Origin: CAVQBP01 sp963740945
Lineage (GTDB): Bacteria > Bacteroidota > Ignavibacteria > Ignavibacteriales > Ignavibacteriaceae
Assembly (NCBI GenBank): GCA_963740945.1
Contig: CAVUGE010000030.1
Location: 1-64,000 of the forward strand
Reading direction: 5' to 3'
DNA: 64,000 nt
Position numbers and translations under genes: made by a program. Positions 51,280 to 60,500 of the stretch are shown here, in pieces (position 1 is the stretch's first letter; the number at the start of each line of letters is the position of its first letter). The notes below the pieces were generated by a model, which was given only the letters and a program-made list of their open reading frames with translations, had not been told where the DNA came from and ran no database searches.

Positions 51280-51471
51280 CCAGCCCCAATTGCACAAAAC
51301 CTTTTGTTAGTGGCTGTTATTTGCTTGTCTTTGCCCGAACAACTTACCAACGAGACAATGACCGGCAGAAACGAGATAATATTAAGGCTGTTTATTTTCT
51401 ACGCCTCTCATGTCTTTATTTTTTGTGGTTGTTTAGCAGTGGTTATGTTAGTCACTGTTATTGCATACAGG

Positions 51472-52150
51472 TCAGTAAACTTTTTCAGTTTGGGTGCCTT
51501 TCCCCTCTTTGTCAATTTCGCTGTCAATAGATTTCAGAAAATTATCGACAGCCATATGTCGCTCGTTACTCTCAGCCTCCGGCCATGCGCTGTTAATCAC
51601 GACTACAAGGCGTCTCGCAGGGTCCATATGGATCATCTGGCCATAGATCCCTAATGCCTCGAAAGAACTGCCATTAAAGATCCACCATCCGTATCCATAG
51701 CCCCCACCGGGCCAAAGCGGTACTTGTATATGGGTCGCTGTCTTGAACCAATCATTTGGAACAATGGATTTCCCGTTAATGCGTCCGTCTTCGAGAACGA
51801 ATTGTCCGAACCTTGCAAAATCACGGAGCGTCATTTGGAGGCAACAGCCTGCCAATTCCTGACCAGTTCGATCCAGGCTCCACGTGGCCATTTGCTCCAT
51901 ACCGTAAGGAATCCAGATCTTGGAGGAAAGGTAGTGGGATAAAGATTGATGGGTAGCTGAGCTGACAAGGACACCCAGCAGGTGAGTTTCACCTGTACTA
52001 TACACCCATTTTTTGCCAGGTTCTGCCTCGGCTGGCAAACGTCGCATGTAACTTACTGTTGCATTCATGCCCGGTTCAACCGAATCTGTATTAAATCTGG
52101 CAATGTCAGCATTCGGATCAGTATAGTTCTCGTTCCATAAGCCAGCAGCC
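51472..52150 (-). pseudogene. Serine hydrolase (beta-lactamase class C family), N-terminally truncated
   Basis: The C-terminal half of a beta-lactamase-family serine hydrolase. In the frame from about 52150 the translation begins WNENYTDPNADIARFNTDS and continues through the internal ATG 52068 to YMRRLPAEAEPGKKWVYSTG, where YST is the second active-site motif. Later come MTLRDFARFGQFVLEDGR, GYGYGWWIF and the end VVVINSAWP. The SxxK motif and first 150 residues are missing; they are replaced by a thermonuclease gene part. GC content is higher than around it. It was probably an acquired gene cut at 52145-52150. Confidence 0.8.
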
Positions 52151-52475
52151 TTCCATGGGAATCATATAATTCCCGGTCAAAAGTGAGCTTAATAATTTTA
52201 CCTTCGATTAAATTTTTAAGGAAGGCTGCAGCAGAATCAGCAAAAAGAGAATCCTCAACACTTTTCTTCACAAGCTCCGGAGCATCAACTCCAACTAATC
52301 TTACACTCATAGATCCCTCGTTGTCGTCTGAAAGTATAAAAGAATCTCCATCAATAACCTGTGCAGCTTTAACTTTTAATTCGTAGTAATAATGCTCCCT
52401 TGGAATTGTGAAAGATTGCGCATTCAACATACCGCCAATCAAAAGAAATAACGAAATGACAAAATTCTTATCCAT
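52065..52475 (-). pseudogene. Secreted thermonuclease (SNase) family, 3'-truncated
   Basis: A staphylococcal-nuclease-like secreted nuclease. I prefer the start MDKNFVISLFLLIGGMLNAQ at about 52475, which makes a signal peptide; the frame is open to 52553. The domain is clear: KVKAAQVIDGDSFIL (active Arg/Asp region follows), VRLVGVDAPELVKKS, and KLTFDRELYDSHGRLLAYG. Then homology ends at the junction near 52145, and the frame runs into unrelated codons of the serine hydrolase gene until 52065. The last strand (YVYLEDG-type) is lost, so activity is doubtful. Confidence 0.78.
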
Positions 52476-52553
52476 AAATTCAGCTTTAAGTATTACAGAT
52501 TCTCTAATTACACCCGAAAAAATAATCTTAAGGGAGAGATAATCGAAGGACAT

Positions 52554-52952
52554 TCTAAGACGGATTTAAAACGAATATCAGCTACTTAAGATATAATTTA
52601 GAATAAACAAAATAAAAATTCACGAAATTTCTTGACAATATTCCGTTTTAAGAATAAATTGAAACAAGGGTATTTCTCTTCCTGCAAATTTTTCTTCATA
52701 CTGCAATACCTTGGTTTTATTCAAAAACTAATCGGGGGATTTTTTTTATGGAAAATCTAGATCCTATTGAGGTACTGCATATCACGACAATCTCTTCACA
52801 ACATTATTAAGGCACTGAAATTGTAGAAGCGATTATCCGTTGAAGGGAAAGTATCGGTAAAAACTATTTCGGAATAACTGTTGCATAAAATCAATTGCCA
52901 TAGATATAATTATTTGTTATGTTATGTTATATTATTAAAACAAAAGATAAAA
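52554..52952. other. Gap of about 400 bp before hicB
   Basis: No supported gene. A 20-codon frame at 52749 (MENLDPIEVLHITTISSQHY) and scraps after it lack a good ribosome site and any family pattern. Confidence 0.45.
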
Positions 52953-53204
52953 ATGAAAAGAAACAATAACACAGTAAAGACCCATAAAAAACAGATCCCC
53001 TTGTTTATAGAAAAAGATGAGGATGATTTCTACGTTGTTGAGTGTCATTTATTTGAAGGATGCTATGCACAAGGTAAAACACTTGATGAAGCATTAAAAA
53101 ATATCCGGGAAGTAATCGAACTAATTTTGGAAGAAAAGAATAACCGTGATATCTTGCGATCTTATAATCCGCGTGAAATAAGCCTGCACACAATTACTAT
53201 TTAA
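52953..53204 (+). CDS. hicB: HicB-like antitoxin
   Basis: An 83-residue HicB-type antitoxin. The partial RNase H-like fold is visible: IPLFIEKDEDDFYVVECHLF, EGCYAQGKTLDEALKNIREV, IELILEEKNNR. GxxAxGxTxxEAxxNIxEAI is the family signature. I choose ATG 52953 over the earlier ATG 52881 because family homology begins only at about QIPLFIE and the first 24 residues of the longer form look unrelated. HicB neutralises the mRNA-cutting HicA toxin. The hicA gene follows 2 bases after the stop but is truncated, so the antitoxin has lost its partner. In this pair the antitoxin comes first, the reverse of the classical order. Confidence 0.85.
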   Translation: MKRNNNTVKTHKKQIPLFIEKDEDDFYVVECHLFEGCYAQGKTLDEALKNIREVIELILEEKNNRDILRSYNPREISLHTITI

Positions 53205-53206
53205 CT

Positions 53207-53371
53207 ATGACACACCTACCTGTTCTTAAAGGTCGGGAAATCATTGCTGCTTTATCAAAAATTGGTTATATGGAAACCAGGCAAAAGGGTAGTCACATCC
53301 GGCTCCAGTGTAAAGGAAGAAAATCCATCAACCAGATTTATTTCTCCTGGGTTTCAATAACCTTTTTTTGA
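53207..53371 (+). pseudogene. hicA: HicA toxin, C-terminally truncated
   Basis: Opens MTHLPVLKGREIIAALSKIG, YMETRQKGSHIRLQCKGRKS, with the catalytic His of GSHIRL in place. After GRKS the sequence changes to INQIYFSWVSITFF and stops at 54 residues, so the last helix (xxIPxHxxxxIGTxxxILR) is replaced. HicA toxins cut mRNA and are about 60-80 residues. The cut probably inactivates it. It is one of several sharp junctions in the window. Confidence 0.75.
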
Positions 53372-53551
53372 TACAATCCTTTTTTTAATAAAAATCCATT
53401 TATTTAATTTTTCTGGTCGTATATATAAACCCAAATACAAAATAACTCAATTGATTTTTCACATCACTCCCAAATTGAGGTGAGGTCTTTTCATAACTGA
53501 AATATTTAAGAAGCTGGTTTATGATGTTTTAACTCCCTGGACATTTCCCAA

Positions 53552-54097
53552 TTATTCCTTACTCCTTGCATCACGACCATGATCTCTCAACTGGGCAGCA
53601 AACCACTCATGAAATGCTTTGATTACAGCTTGATCTTCAGAAATAAAAGTAAGCTGTGCCCCGTCTGATAATACTTTATAATTGACTTTAAATTTTTCCT
53701 TTGATTTTGATAAGATACCGGTGCCCGGCATATTCTTACCGTGTAAAGCCTTTGGATCACTAAAATTCCCGTTGGAAAACAAATCATGTTCTTTTTGAAG
53801 ATGCTCTCTTATTAAATTTATTTGAGTTGTATCTTTTGAATCTTTCGCTTTTATTTTTAATACGCCACCGCTTTTCATATCTAAAAAATAATGTGTCACT
53901 TTACTCATATCAAACGGCATCACGAGTGAACTTCTTGAATGAACCATATGCCTTCGCATCTTTAAAGTAGAATCACTTGTTTGCTTTGGATTCTTAGTTT
54001 GCTGGGCTAAAGAATTGCTAAAAAGAAATAAAGAAAAAAATAAGTAAAAGACAGAAACTGGTTTTATATATCTATATGTTAAATAATAAAATTTCAT
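53552..54097 (-). CDS. Secreted protein of unknown function (181 residues)
   Basis: A 181-residue exported protein with a long signal region (VSVFYLFFSLFLFSNSLAQ, cut after LAQ at about residue 32). The mature part has MPFDMSKVTHYFLDMKSGGV, GKNMPGTGILSKSKEKFKVN and VIKAFHEWFAAQLRDHGRDA. The MSKVTHxF, MPGTG and AxHxWFAAQxxDHGxDA blocks are conserved in a family of periplasmic proteins that database pipelines often name wrongly after aspartate carbamoyltransferase; I recall them near copper and cytochrome genes. His and Met placing suggests copper binding. It opens the run of metal-linked secreted genes up to 60418. Confidence 0.65.
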   Translation of the reverse strand: MKFYYLTYRYIKPVSVFYLFFSLFLFSNSLAQQTKNPKQTSDSTLKMRRHMVHSRSSLVMPFDMSKVTHYFLDMKSGGVLKIKAKDSKDTTQINLIREHLQKEHDLFSNGNFSDPKALHGKNMPGTGILSKSKEKFKVNYKVLSDGAQLTFISEDQAVIKAFHEWFAAQLRDHGRDARSKE

Positions 54098-54348
54098 TTT
54101 AAATTCTCAATTACATTTTAAAAACACTCATCACATAAGGACCAATTTATTAATTCCTAATAATTCGGCAAAATAGAAACAACAACTATTTTATGCTCGG
54201 TTAAATATAAAAATATTTATTAATCCAAGCGAGCCAAAACCCCAGAATGCCGCCGTATCAGGTTTAGGCAGATATAAACAAAAAGAATGCCGAAAAATCT
54301 CAATTTAAGCCTAATAAGATCGATACAAAACGTTAATTAAAAAATAAC

Positions 54349-56520
54349 TCAAAGGGTTATTTTAACTGCAACATTTGCAACTATACCGTCAAGAGGCGCA
54401 TAGATTTGCTTAAAAGTTGGATTGCTTAGAGGAGGATTGTAAATATTTTCAAATTTAGTCTGTCTTACATCAAACAGATTTTCCACATTTGCAATTACCG
54501 AAAAATGATTGAAAAATTTCTGAAACATCACTCCAATTGTCCAGTAGTCAGGTGATTGCGTTCCATTATTCAGGTATTCTTTCCCGGTATAAAATGCTTC
54601 AAAACCTGAACGCCAGTTGTCCTCATCTTCAGCCGTAAGCGTGATGTTTATTTTATGTTTTGGAGTTAGCTCTAAATAATTGCTGTAATTAGAAAAAACC
54701 TTTTCTGCTTCCGTATATGTGTACTCGAAATAAAACTCCAAATTTTCAAGCGAAAGGTGAATATTTGTATCGAATCCTTTTGCACTTAAATTTGAAAGCG
54801 AGTTGTAGTAATAAATATCTGCAAAACTTGGAGAATCTTCTTTAAGCATAACAGGATGTGTTACGTGTGTATAGTAAAAAGATTGATCAAATGCTAAATT
54901 TAATTGATCAAATAAAATTGTTTTATAATTAAAATCCGCACTTGCAGAAATTGATTTCTCAGCTTTTACATTTGATGAAATAGGAATTATATTTTTGAAA
55001 ATTCTTTCTTCTGCTTCATTAGTAAAGACAGTGGGAATTTTATAACCCAGACCTCCACCAAATCTAACATTAAAATGTTTATTAAATTTATACAGCAAAA
55101 ATGATTGAGGTAGTACAAAATATTTGTATTTATTATGATAATCAGTTCGCAGACCGAGCTGCCAAATAAGATTATCGTTAAGATTCCAATTATCAACAGC
55201 GAAGAATCCGATTGTGCAATAATTATAATCAAGATGTACAACAGGGTGTTCCTTTTGGATAAATTTATCCGAATAAAAATTTAAGCCAAACACAAATTTA
55301 TTTGATTTTAAGTCCATTAAATATGACAATTCGGTAAATGTTGAAAATTGGGTCCCAGCGAAAATATCCGATAAAGAATTTATTTTTCTATAGTAGCTGT
55401 TTATGCTGTTTTTAATAGTTAAAATATTACCGTCAGAGAAATTATATTTATATTTTAACGCTGAAGTAAATCTTATGGATTTATTTTCTAACAGATATTT
55501 ATGTATGGAATCAGGTGTACCGGTTACTGCTAAAAAATCCCCGCCTTTTCTATGGTCATAAGAAAAAGATAATTCTTCCGATAATGTTTGATTATCATCT
55601 ATATAATAAAATAACCTCGGAGTTACATTAGCTTGCTGGAATTCTGGAATATTGGTAATTCCATCATGATCGAAATCAATAGCTTTTTGAAAATTATAGT
55701 CCGACAGAAAGGTTAATCCTAATTTATTATTTCTTCCCGAATAATAGCCGCTAAAATCGCTTTCACCTTTTTGTGTCTGATTAAGTAAAAAAGATATTTC
55801 GGGCTTTTTTGAAGGTAATTTGGAAATCAAATTTACAATCCCGGCAATTGCATCTCCTCCATATAATGTAGAGGCAGAACCTTTTACAACTTCAACCTGC
55901 TGAAGATTTAAAGGAGGAATTTGCAATAGACTTAGACCGGAAGAAAATCCGCTATAGATTGGGAAACCGTCACTTAGCAGCTGGGTATATTTTGCTGGCA
56001 AACCTTGGATTCTGAACGCTACATTTCCCGAAGCAGCGGAAGTTTGCTGCAGCAAAACACCTGACGTTTCACCAAGCAGCTTTGATATATTTCCGGGTTT
56101 AATCCCAATTTCTTCATTTACTTCATCAAGACCCAGCACTTCCACTCTTATAGGAGTATTTTCAATCCTATTCTCTGTCCTTGTTGATGATACAACAATT
56201 TGGTTGAGTTCAACGCTCTGCAGTTTGAGCAGTATTACTCTTGTTCTATTTTGATTTTTTTCAGGAAAAGAAATCCGGAGTTTTTTAGATTCATAACCTA
56301 CATATGAAAATTCTATTGTGTAAATACCATCAGGAATATTTTTAATTACTATATTTCCATTTAGATTAGAGGCAGCACCTTTATTTAGAGATTTTATAAA
56401 TACATTAACACCTGCTAATTCCTCATGAGAAACACTATCTCTTATCTGTGCATTGAAAGTGTTCTGAGAAAAAACAACTTGTGTGAAAAAAATAAAAAAA
56501 ATGATTAGAAATGATTTCAT
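54349..56520 (-). CDS. TonB-dependent outer-membrane receptor
   Basis: A 723-residue TonB-dependent receptor. After an 18-residue signal peptide comes a carboxypeptidase-regulatory-like domain (FNAQIRDSVSHEELAGVNVF, IKNIPDGIYTIEFSYVGYES), then the plug (NQIVVSSTRTENRIENTPIR, LQQVEVVKGSASTLYGGDAI) and a 22-strand barrel ending in VANVAVKITL. The barrel and plug order is complete, with no frame damage. Such receptors take up metal chelates, vitamins or sugars with energy from TonB. Substrate is inferred from the neighbours: downstream genes (cytochrome c, Met-rich proteins, HYC_CC_PP-like protein) point to copper. No cobalamin riboswitch or TonB gene is seen. Confidence 0.92.
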   Translation of the reverse strand: MKSFLIIFFIFFTQVVFSQNTFNAQIRDSVSHEELAGVNVFIKSLNKGAASNLNGNIVIKNIPDGIYTIEFSYVGYESKKLRISFPEKNQNRTRVILLKLQSVELNQIVVSSTRTENRIENTPIRVEVLGLDEVNEEIGIKPGNISKLLGETSGVLLQQTSAASGNVAFRIQGLPAKYTQLLSDGFPIYSGFSSGLSLLQIPPLNLQQVEVVKGSASTLYGGDAIAGIVNLISKLPSKKPEISFLLNQTQKGESDFSGYYSGRNNKLGLTFLSDYNFQKAIDFDHDGITNIPEFQQANVTPRLFYYIDDNQTLSEELSFSYDHRKGGDFLAVTGTPDSIHKYLLENKSIRFTSALKYKYNFSDGNILTIKNSINSYYRKINSLSDIFAGTQFSTFTELSYLMDLKSNKFVFGLNFYSDKFIQKEHPVVHLDYNYCTIGFFAVDNWNLNDNLIWQLGLRTDYHNKYKYFVLPQSFLLYKFNKHFNVRFGGGLGYKIPTVFTNEAEERIFKNIIPISSNVKAEKSISASADFNYKTILFDQLNLAFDQSFYYTHVTHPVMLKEDSPSFADIYYYNSLSNLSAKGFDTNIHLSLENLEFYFEYTYTEAEKVFSNYSNYLELTPKHKINITLTAEDEDNWRSGFEAFYTGKEYLNNGTQSPDYWTIGVMFQKFFNHFSVIANVENLFDVRQTKFENIYNPPLSNPTFKQIYAPLDGIVANVAVKITL

Positions 56521-57045
56521 AATTGTAACTGAAATATTTAAATCATAAAGCGAATAATATTAAAATTTTCATTACTGAAGTTTAAGAATTAAGAATAAGA
56601 ATGTAAGCCAATTATTTTAAATGTTTTTTATGGCGGAAATTAATTGTGACAAGCATGGTGCGAACATGCATTTATATTATATCCGCACCCATTGCTTTGT
56701 TTAGGGTTCGAGGGGATATCAGAGATATTTGATTACTTAAGGATTCAAAATGAAAACTTGTAATGAATGCGGGAATCATAATTCTGATAATCATAATTAT
56801 TTTATAAGCTTTGTTTAGCTGGGCGTTTTTATAATGTCAATCGGATTTGTATTAGTCATTTTAAGAAGAAATAAAGTGAGCAAATTAGAATATTCTAATT
56901 AACGTTACTATACTTTTAAAAAAGTAATACACTTAAATCCGCAGAGTAATATTGTTTATTCTCCTTTTAATTCTCAAATTCCCCAACAGAATTCATGCTA
57001 AAATTCTTTATTTAAATGATACCTAATTTTTTATTTATGACTATC
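56521..57045. other. Gap of 525 bp with a zinc-ribbon scrap
   Basis: The only coding-like piece is a 22-codon plus-strand frame at 56750-56818 (MKTCNECGNHNSDNHNYFIS) with one CxxC knuckle, followed in other frames by IMSIGFVLVILRRNK. It looks like a broken small zinc-ribbon membrane protein. Otherwise nothing is seen. Confidence 0.4.
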
Positions 57046-57567
57046 TTATTTTTCTTCACGTTCATCCATTTCTTTTGAAAAAGAATTATATGTTTCTGGC
57101 GAAATATCATGAAGTTTTTTTACCGCAGCTACTATTTCCCAGATTTTATCATCGGGATGAGTTTTTCCCCATGCCGGCATTCCGGTCATTCTTATTCCGT
57201 TTTTTGTTACCCAGAATAATTCTTCTGCATTCATTTCCTGTCCGGATTTACTCAAATCAGGAGCAGGCGGGTTTAATCCTTTTGCTAACTTTGTTTCCTC
57301 TTTTCCTGGACCCCCATGACAGCTTTCACACATTTCCTTATAATGTTCAAAACCTTCTTTAATTCTTGATGAATCGCTCAGGTTGGGAACTTTTATATCT
57401 TTCAAATGATGTCTAACGGAATTATCCATAGTGGTGCTTAAAATCCATTTGGATATTCCTGTTTCAGGCTTTATAGCGCTTACATTATAAATTCCCGAAT
57501 AAATAAAAATAAGAGCTAAGAAGCATAGTCCTAAAATTGTAAATATTATTGTTAATAGTATTTTCAT
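57046..57567 (-). CDS. Membrane-anchored cytochrome c, one haem
   Basis: A 173-residue class I cytochrome c with an uncleaved-looking N-terminal helix (ILLTIIFTILGLCFLALIFI). The haem motif is CESCHGG near residue 78, and the methionine ligand is probably in GIRMTGMPAWGKTH near 128-141, which is the conserved end of the fold. The C-terminal helix IWEIVAAVKKLHDIS is present. It would shuttle electrons outside the inner membrane. It lies in the metal-linked run between the TonB receptor and the Met-rich gene, all on the minus strand but with gaps over 80 bp. Confidence 0.9.
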   Translation of the reverse strand: MKILLTIIFTILGLCFLALIFIYSGIYNVSAIKPETGISKWILSTTMDNSVRHHLKDIKVPNLSDSSRIKEGFEHYKEMCESCHGGPGKEETKLAKGLNPPAPDLSKSGQEMNAEELFWVTKNGIRMTGMPAWGKTHPDDKIWEIVAAVKKLHDISPETYNSFSKEMDEREEK

Positions 57568-57649
57568 GTAATTTTTGCTGTATTTTTAATAATAAAAATC
57601 ACTCCCACTAAAAGAAGAAACTTTCGATGGGAATGATAGTGTATTTTTA

Positions 57650-58048
57650 TTATTTTCTTCTCATCATACCATTACCCATCATTCCGTTCCCATTCATCAT
57701 GCCGCGCATCCAGTTCCACATCTGGGGATAATTATCCATCATATTGTACATATAATTGGTTAAAGTTGAATCACCGTTAGCTTTCGAAAACATTCCGTTC
57801 ATCATCATATTTCGGGTGTTCTGATTGTTCATCATCCAGCCAATCATATTATTCATTGCATTGGAATTTGAAGCCATATGATTCATGAAATTCTGCATCA
57901 TCGAAGGATTATTTATTATGGCTGTCATAGCCTCATCCTGAGTTTTTGGGTTTTGCAGCATTTCCTTAACCGATTTTCCTTGAGCGAATACAAATGAAAA
58001 TCCGGTTATCACAATAATTAATGTCGCCATCAAAATTTTTGTTTTCAT
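57650..58048 (-). CDS. Secreted Met/Asn-rich protein, likely copper-binding
   Basis: A 132-residue exported protein: signal peptide (ILMATLIIVITGFSFVFAQ), then KSVKEMLQNPKTQDEAMTAI and IINNPSMMQNFMNHMASNSN, and a tail GNGMMGNGMMRRK. More than a fifth of the mature residues are Met, in MxxM and MMxxM spacings as used for copper(I) in periplasmic carriers and in CopC/CusF-like sites; Cys is absent. The first part resembles a helical repeat (NPSMMQNFMNHM, NMIGWMMNNQN). AAAGGAG precedes the start. A copper store or carrier is likely by composition; no named family is recognised. Confidence 0.75.
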   Translation of the reverse strand: MKTKILMATLIIVITGFSFVFAQGKSVKEMLQNPKTQDEAMTAIINNPSMMQNFMNHMASNSNAMNNMIGWMMNNQNTRNMMMNGMFSKANGDSTLTNYMYNMMDNYPQMWNWMRGMMNGNGMMGNGMMRRK

Positions 58049-58175
58049 TTTCTCATTCTCCTTTCGATAAGAATTATTAAATAATTTTATTATTTATGAT
58101 TAAGAGACAGTCTACTATTTTTGATTTAATTACTTTGTCCAAAATTCAACTTTCATCATGGTTTGAAGTTTATAA

Positions 58176-59717
58176 CTATTTTAACAATTGCATCTTTTTT
58201 ACTGCAGAATATTCTCCGGCTTTTAATTCATAGAAATATATTCCGCTAGACAGATTATTGGCTTTAAATAAAACGTTATGAATTCCTACGGTTAATTCTG
58301 CATTAACCAGTTCCGCTATTCTTTGTCCCAAAATATTAAAGACCGATAAGGTTACATAAGAATCTTTTTTTAGTTCAAATTTTATATCAGTTGATGGATT
58401 AAACGGGTTTGGATAATTCTGATATAAACGAAAATCTTTTACGGTACTTGCTTGATTATTCAACACTCCAGTTGTAATTTTTTCACCCGTAAGAATTATT
58501 AAATTATTTACAGTATTTTTGGAAAAGTTAATCGTATTTAATGATGTATTAATGGAAACACCAGGCATTTCAAACCATGAATTATTAGTATTATCATAAT
58601 ATTTAACTTTTATTGTATTCATATCAATATTTTTCTCATTCAACTGCATATGCGTGTAGTGTAATTGAAAATCAATATTATTATTAAACTGCATCATACC
58701 TCCGCATCCACCCATAGGTCCCATGCCATTATGACCGTTAGGATATAACATATCGAATTGATACCCTGCAAAAGCATTTTGATCGTTTATATTGGGAAGA
58801 TTACCCGGAAATAATTCAAATATTTGAGTAAAAATAGAATCGGGCATCATCATTCCGCCATGCATTCCACCCATGTGCCAGCCAGGATGAACTTTCATCC
58901 AGTCACTGGTATCAAATGGTGAATGAAATTGCAGTGTTTGAGTTGCATTGCTATTCATCCATCCCCCGCCAAAATGAAATCCAAAATCAGACGAATCTCT
59001 CCAGTTCTTTCCATTTATTTCATAAACAACAATCATATTAAAATGCGGCATATCAATTTCACCACCGGTTATTGTTATCTGCTCACCATTATTTGGGCGA
59101 TGAACTGCTCCTGATTCAGGTTCATACCAGGGAGGTCCAAAGTTCAGCATATAATCAGGAATGCTGTCATTATTTTCATCAAGATAATAATGTGCATATA
59201 TGAAAGTTGAATCAACGAATACAGTTCCTGAAATAGTTACTGTTTTCAATGAATCATGATTCCAACCGAAACCAAAGCTATTGCACTCACCATCATGCCG
59301 TCCGCCCATATTCATAAACCCGTCTAAATCATTCCATACCGGGTTATAAGGCTGCCTCCAATACTCCCCATTAATTTCATAAACAATTAACATATCATAA
59401 TTCATCATTGAATTACTAAATACACCACCATAAACAGTTATTGAATCTCCATCTCTTGGGCGAATAGCGGTGCTGCTATCAGGTTCATACCAGAAGGGAC
59501 CAAAGTTTAACATATAATCAGGCTGGTTATCATTATTTTTATCCAGAAAATAAACAGGATGCATTGATAATGATGAATCAACCATTACTATTCCTGATAC
59601 AGTTATTGTTTCCAAAGAATCCGGGTTGAAATTACCACCTGCATAATACCCTTGTCCTAATATGGTTGACATCATTACAAACATTGAAAATACCACCGAA
59701 CGTATTATTGATTTCAT
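58176..59717 (-). CDS. T9SS-sorted Met/His-rich secreted protein
   Basis: A 513-residue exported protein. After the signal peptide come two tandem domains of about 105 residues, each with ITVSGxVxVDS, the Asp-rich loop DKNNDNQPDYMLNFGPFWYEP, GxxITVxGG and LIVYEINGxxWR. Next is a Met/His/Gly-rich linker (WHMGGMHGGMMMPDSIF) and a domain with a metal-like GCGGMMQF. The last 85 residues are a type IX secretion sorting domain starting YQNYPNPFNPST and ending KKMQLLK. So it is moved over the outer membrane and fixed to the surface or released. A role in copper binding at the cell surface is inferred. This sorting domain is the best taxonomic marker in the window. Confidence 0.88.
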   Translation of the reverse strand: MKSIIRSVVFSMFVMMSTILGQGYYAGGNFNPDSLETITVSGIVMVDSSLSMHPVYFLDKNNDNQPDYMLNFGPFWYEPDSSTAIRPRDGDSITVYGGVFSNSMMNYDMLIVYEINGEYWRQPYNPVWNDLDGFMNMGGRHDGECNSFGFGWNHDSLKTVTISGTVFVDSTFIYAHYYLDENNDSIPDYMLNFGPPWYEPESGAVHRPNNGEQITITGGEIDMPHFNMIVVYEINGKNWRDSSDFGFHFGGGWMNSNATQTLQFHSPFDTSDWMKVHPGWHMGGMHGGMMMPDSIFTQIFELFPGNLPNINDQNAFAGYQFDMLYPNGHNGMGPMGGCGGMMQFNNNIDFQLHYTHMQLNEKNIDMNTIKVKYYDNTNNSWFEMPGVSINTSLNTINFSKNTVNNLIILTGEKITTGVLNNQASTVKDFRLYQNYPNPFNPSTDIKFELKKDSYVTLSVFNILGQRIAELVNAELTVGIHNVLFKANNLSSGIYFYELKAGEYSAVKKMQLLK

Positions 59718-59789
59718 TTTATCTCCATTGTTTTTTATTCTTTTTTAGCTAAACTTTGATACAAACCTCAAATATTTTATTCTTCAAAC

Positions 59790-59888
59790 CTATTTACAGC
59801 AATCTTTCCCTTTACTTGTTTTCTTAAATTTTTTAAAACCCACAAAAGCTACAATTCCAACAAAAGCCAACCCAATAATTATTTCCAT
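59790..59888 (-). CDS. Small single-helix membrane protein with CC end
   Basis: A 32-residue frame too short for most gene finders: MEIIIGLAFVGIVAFVGFKK, FKKTSKGKDCCK. One membrane helix is followed by a basic stretch and a terminal Cys-Cys, the form of FeoB-associated/small Cys-rich membrane proteins. GAGGAATA stands before the ATG (GAGG 7 bases away). The place between the T9SS protein and the CC-motif protein at 60017 supports a metal link. Small size leaves doubt. Confidence 0.55.
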   Translation of the reverse strand: MEIIIGLAFVGIVAFVGFKKFKKTSKGKDCCK

Positions 59889-60016
59889 TATTCCTCAATC
59901 ATTTTTAATAAAAACTCAAGATTTAAATGCCTTGTTTATAAGGCAACATGAATGAACGTGAGAGTAAGATTTTTCAAATACAGAAAAATCCTATATAATC
60001 GAATAGATGATTATGA

Positions 60017-60418
60017 CTAAATTAAGAGAATTGAATTGCTGAGATAGATATGATTATTAATCGGTGCTGGGGGTGATGAGTCACTAAAATATTTATAAGA
60101 ATTCGATAATGTATTATTATATTCAGAAAAACTCTGTGTTATTAGAGTAATTATATTTTGGTATGAATTATTTTTAGTATCAATCTTTAAATATTGATCC
60201 GAAATAGATTTATCAATTATTTCTGTTTTGCAGCAGTCTTCTTTAATGATTGAAACTGAATGAGTATCATTTTGATTGGCTGCAACTTTAGAATTCATTT
60301 CATCTGATTCTTGCTGAGAATCATCACTCATATCACAGACATTTATAACAAAGGGTAATCCTACTGTAGAAATGAAGAATAACAAAATTAATGATATTAC
60401 GCTGATTTTCTTTTTCAT
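60017..60418 (-). CDS. HYC_CC_PP-like secreted protein
   Basis: A 133-residue exported protein: signal-like ISVISLILLFFISTVGLPFV, then INVCDMSDD, later KEDCCKTEIIDK, and close to the end SSPPAPINNHIYLSN. The order of a Cys near the N terminus, a CC pair and a PP motif resembles the Bacteroidota family called HYC_CC_PP, whose genes lie upstream of TonB receptors in metal loci; here HYC is changed to NVC. It leads the minus-strand run that includes the T9SS protein and the TonB receptor. Copper or other soft-metal sensing is the likely role, but unproven. Confidence 0.65.
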   Translation of the reverse strand: MKKKISVISLILLFFISTVGLPFVINVCDMSDDSQQESDEMNSKVAANQNDTHSVSIIKEDCCKTEIIDKSISDQYLKIDTKNNSYQNIITLITQSFSEYNNTLSNSYKYFSDSSPPAPINNHIYLSNSILLI

Positions 60419-60500
60419 ATTTAACTTTTAATTTAAGTGTCCTCAATGAAAATTGCAATGATTGAAATCATCATTATAACCTTGGCATTGGCAAAAAATA

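Noticed and set aside
51304..51942. Plus-strand ORFs over the serine hydrolase
   Set aside because: The hydrolase on the minus strand has clear family motifs. The plus frames are shadows of GC-richer DNA.
56521..57045. Cobalamin riboswitch before the TonB receptor
   Set aside because: No B12-box-like word or matching fold is seen upstream of 56520.
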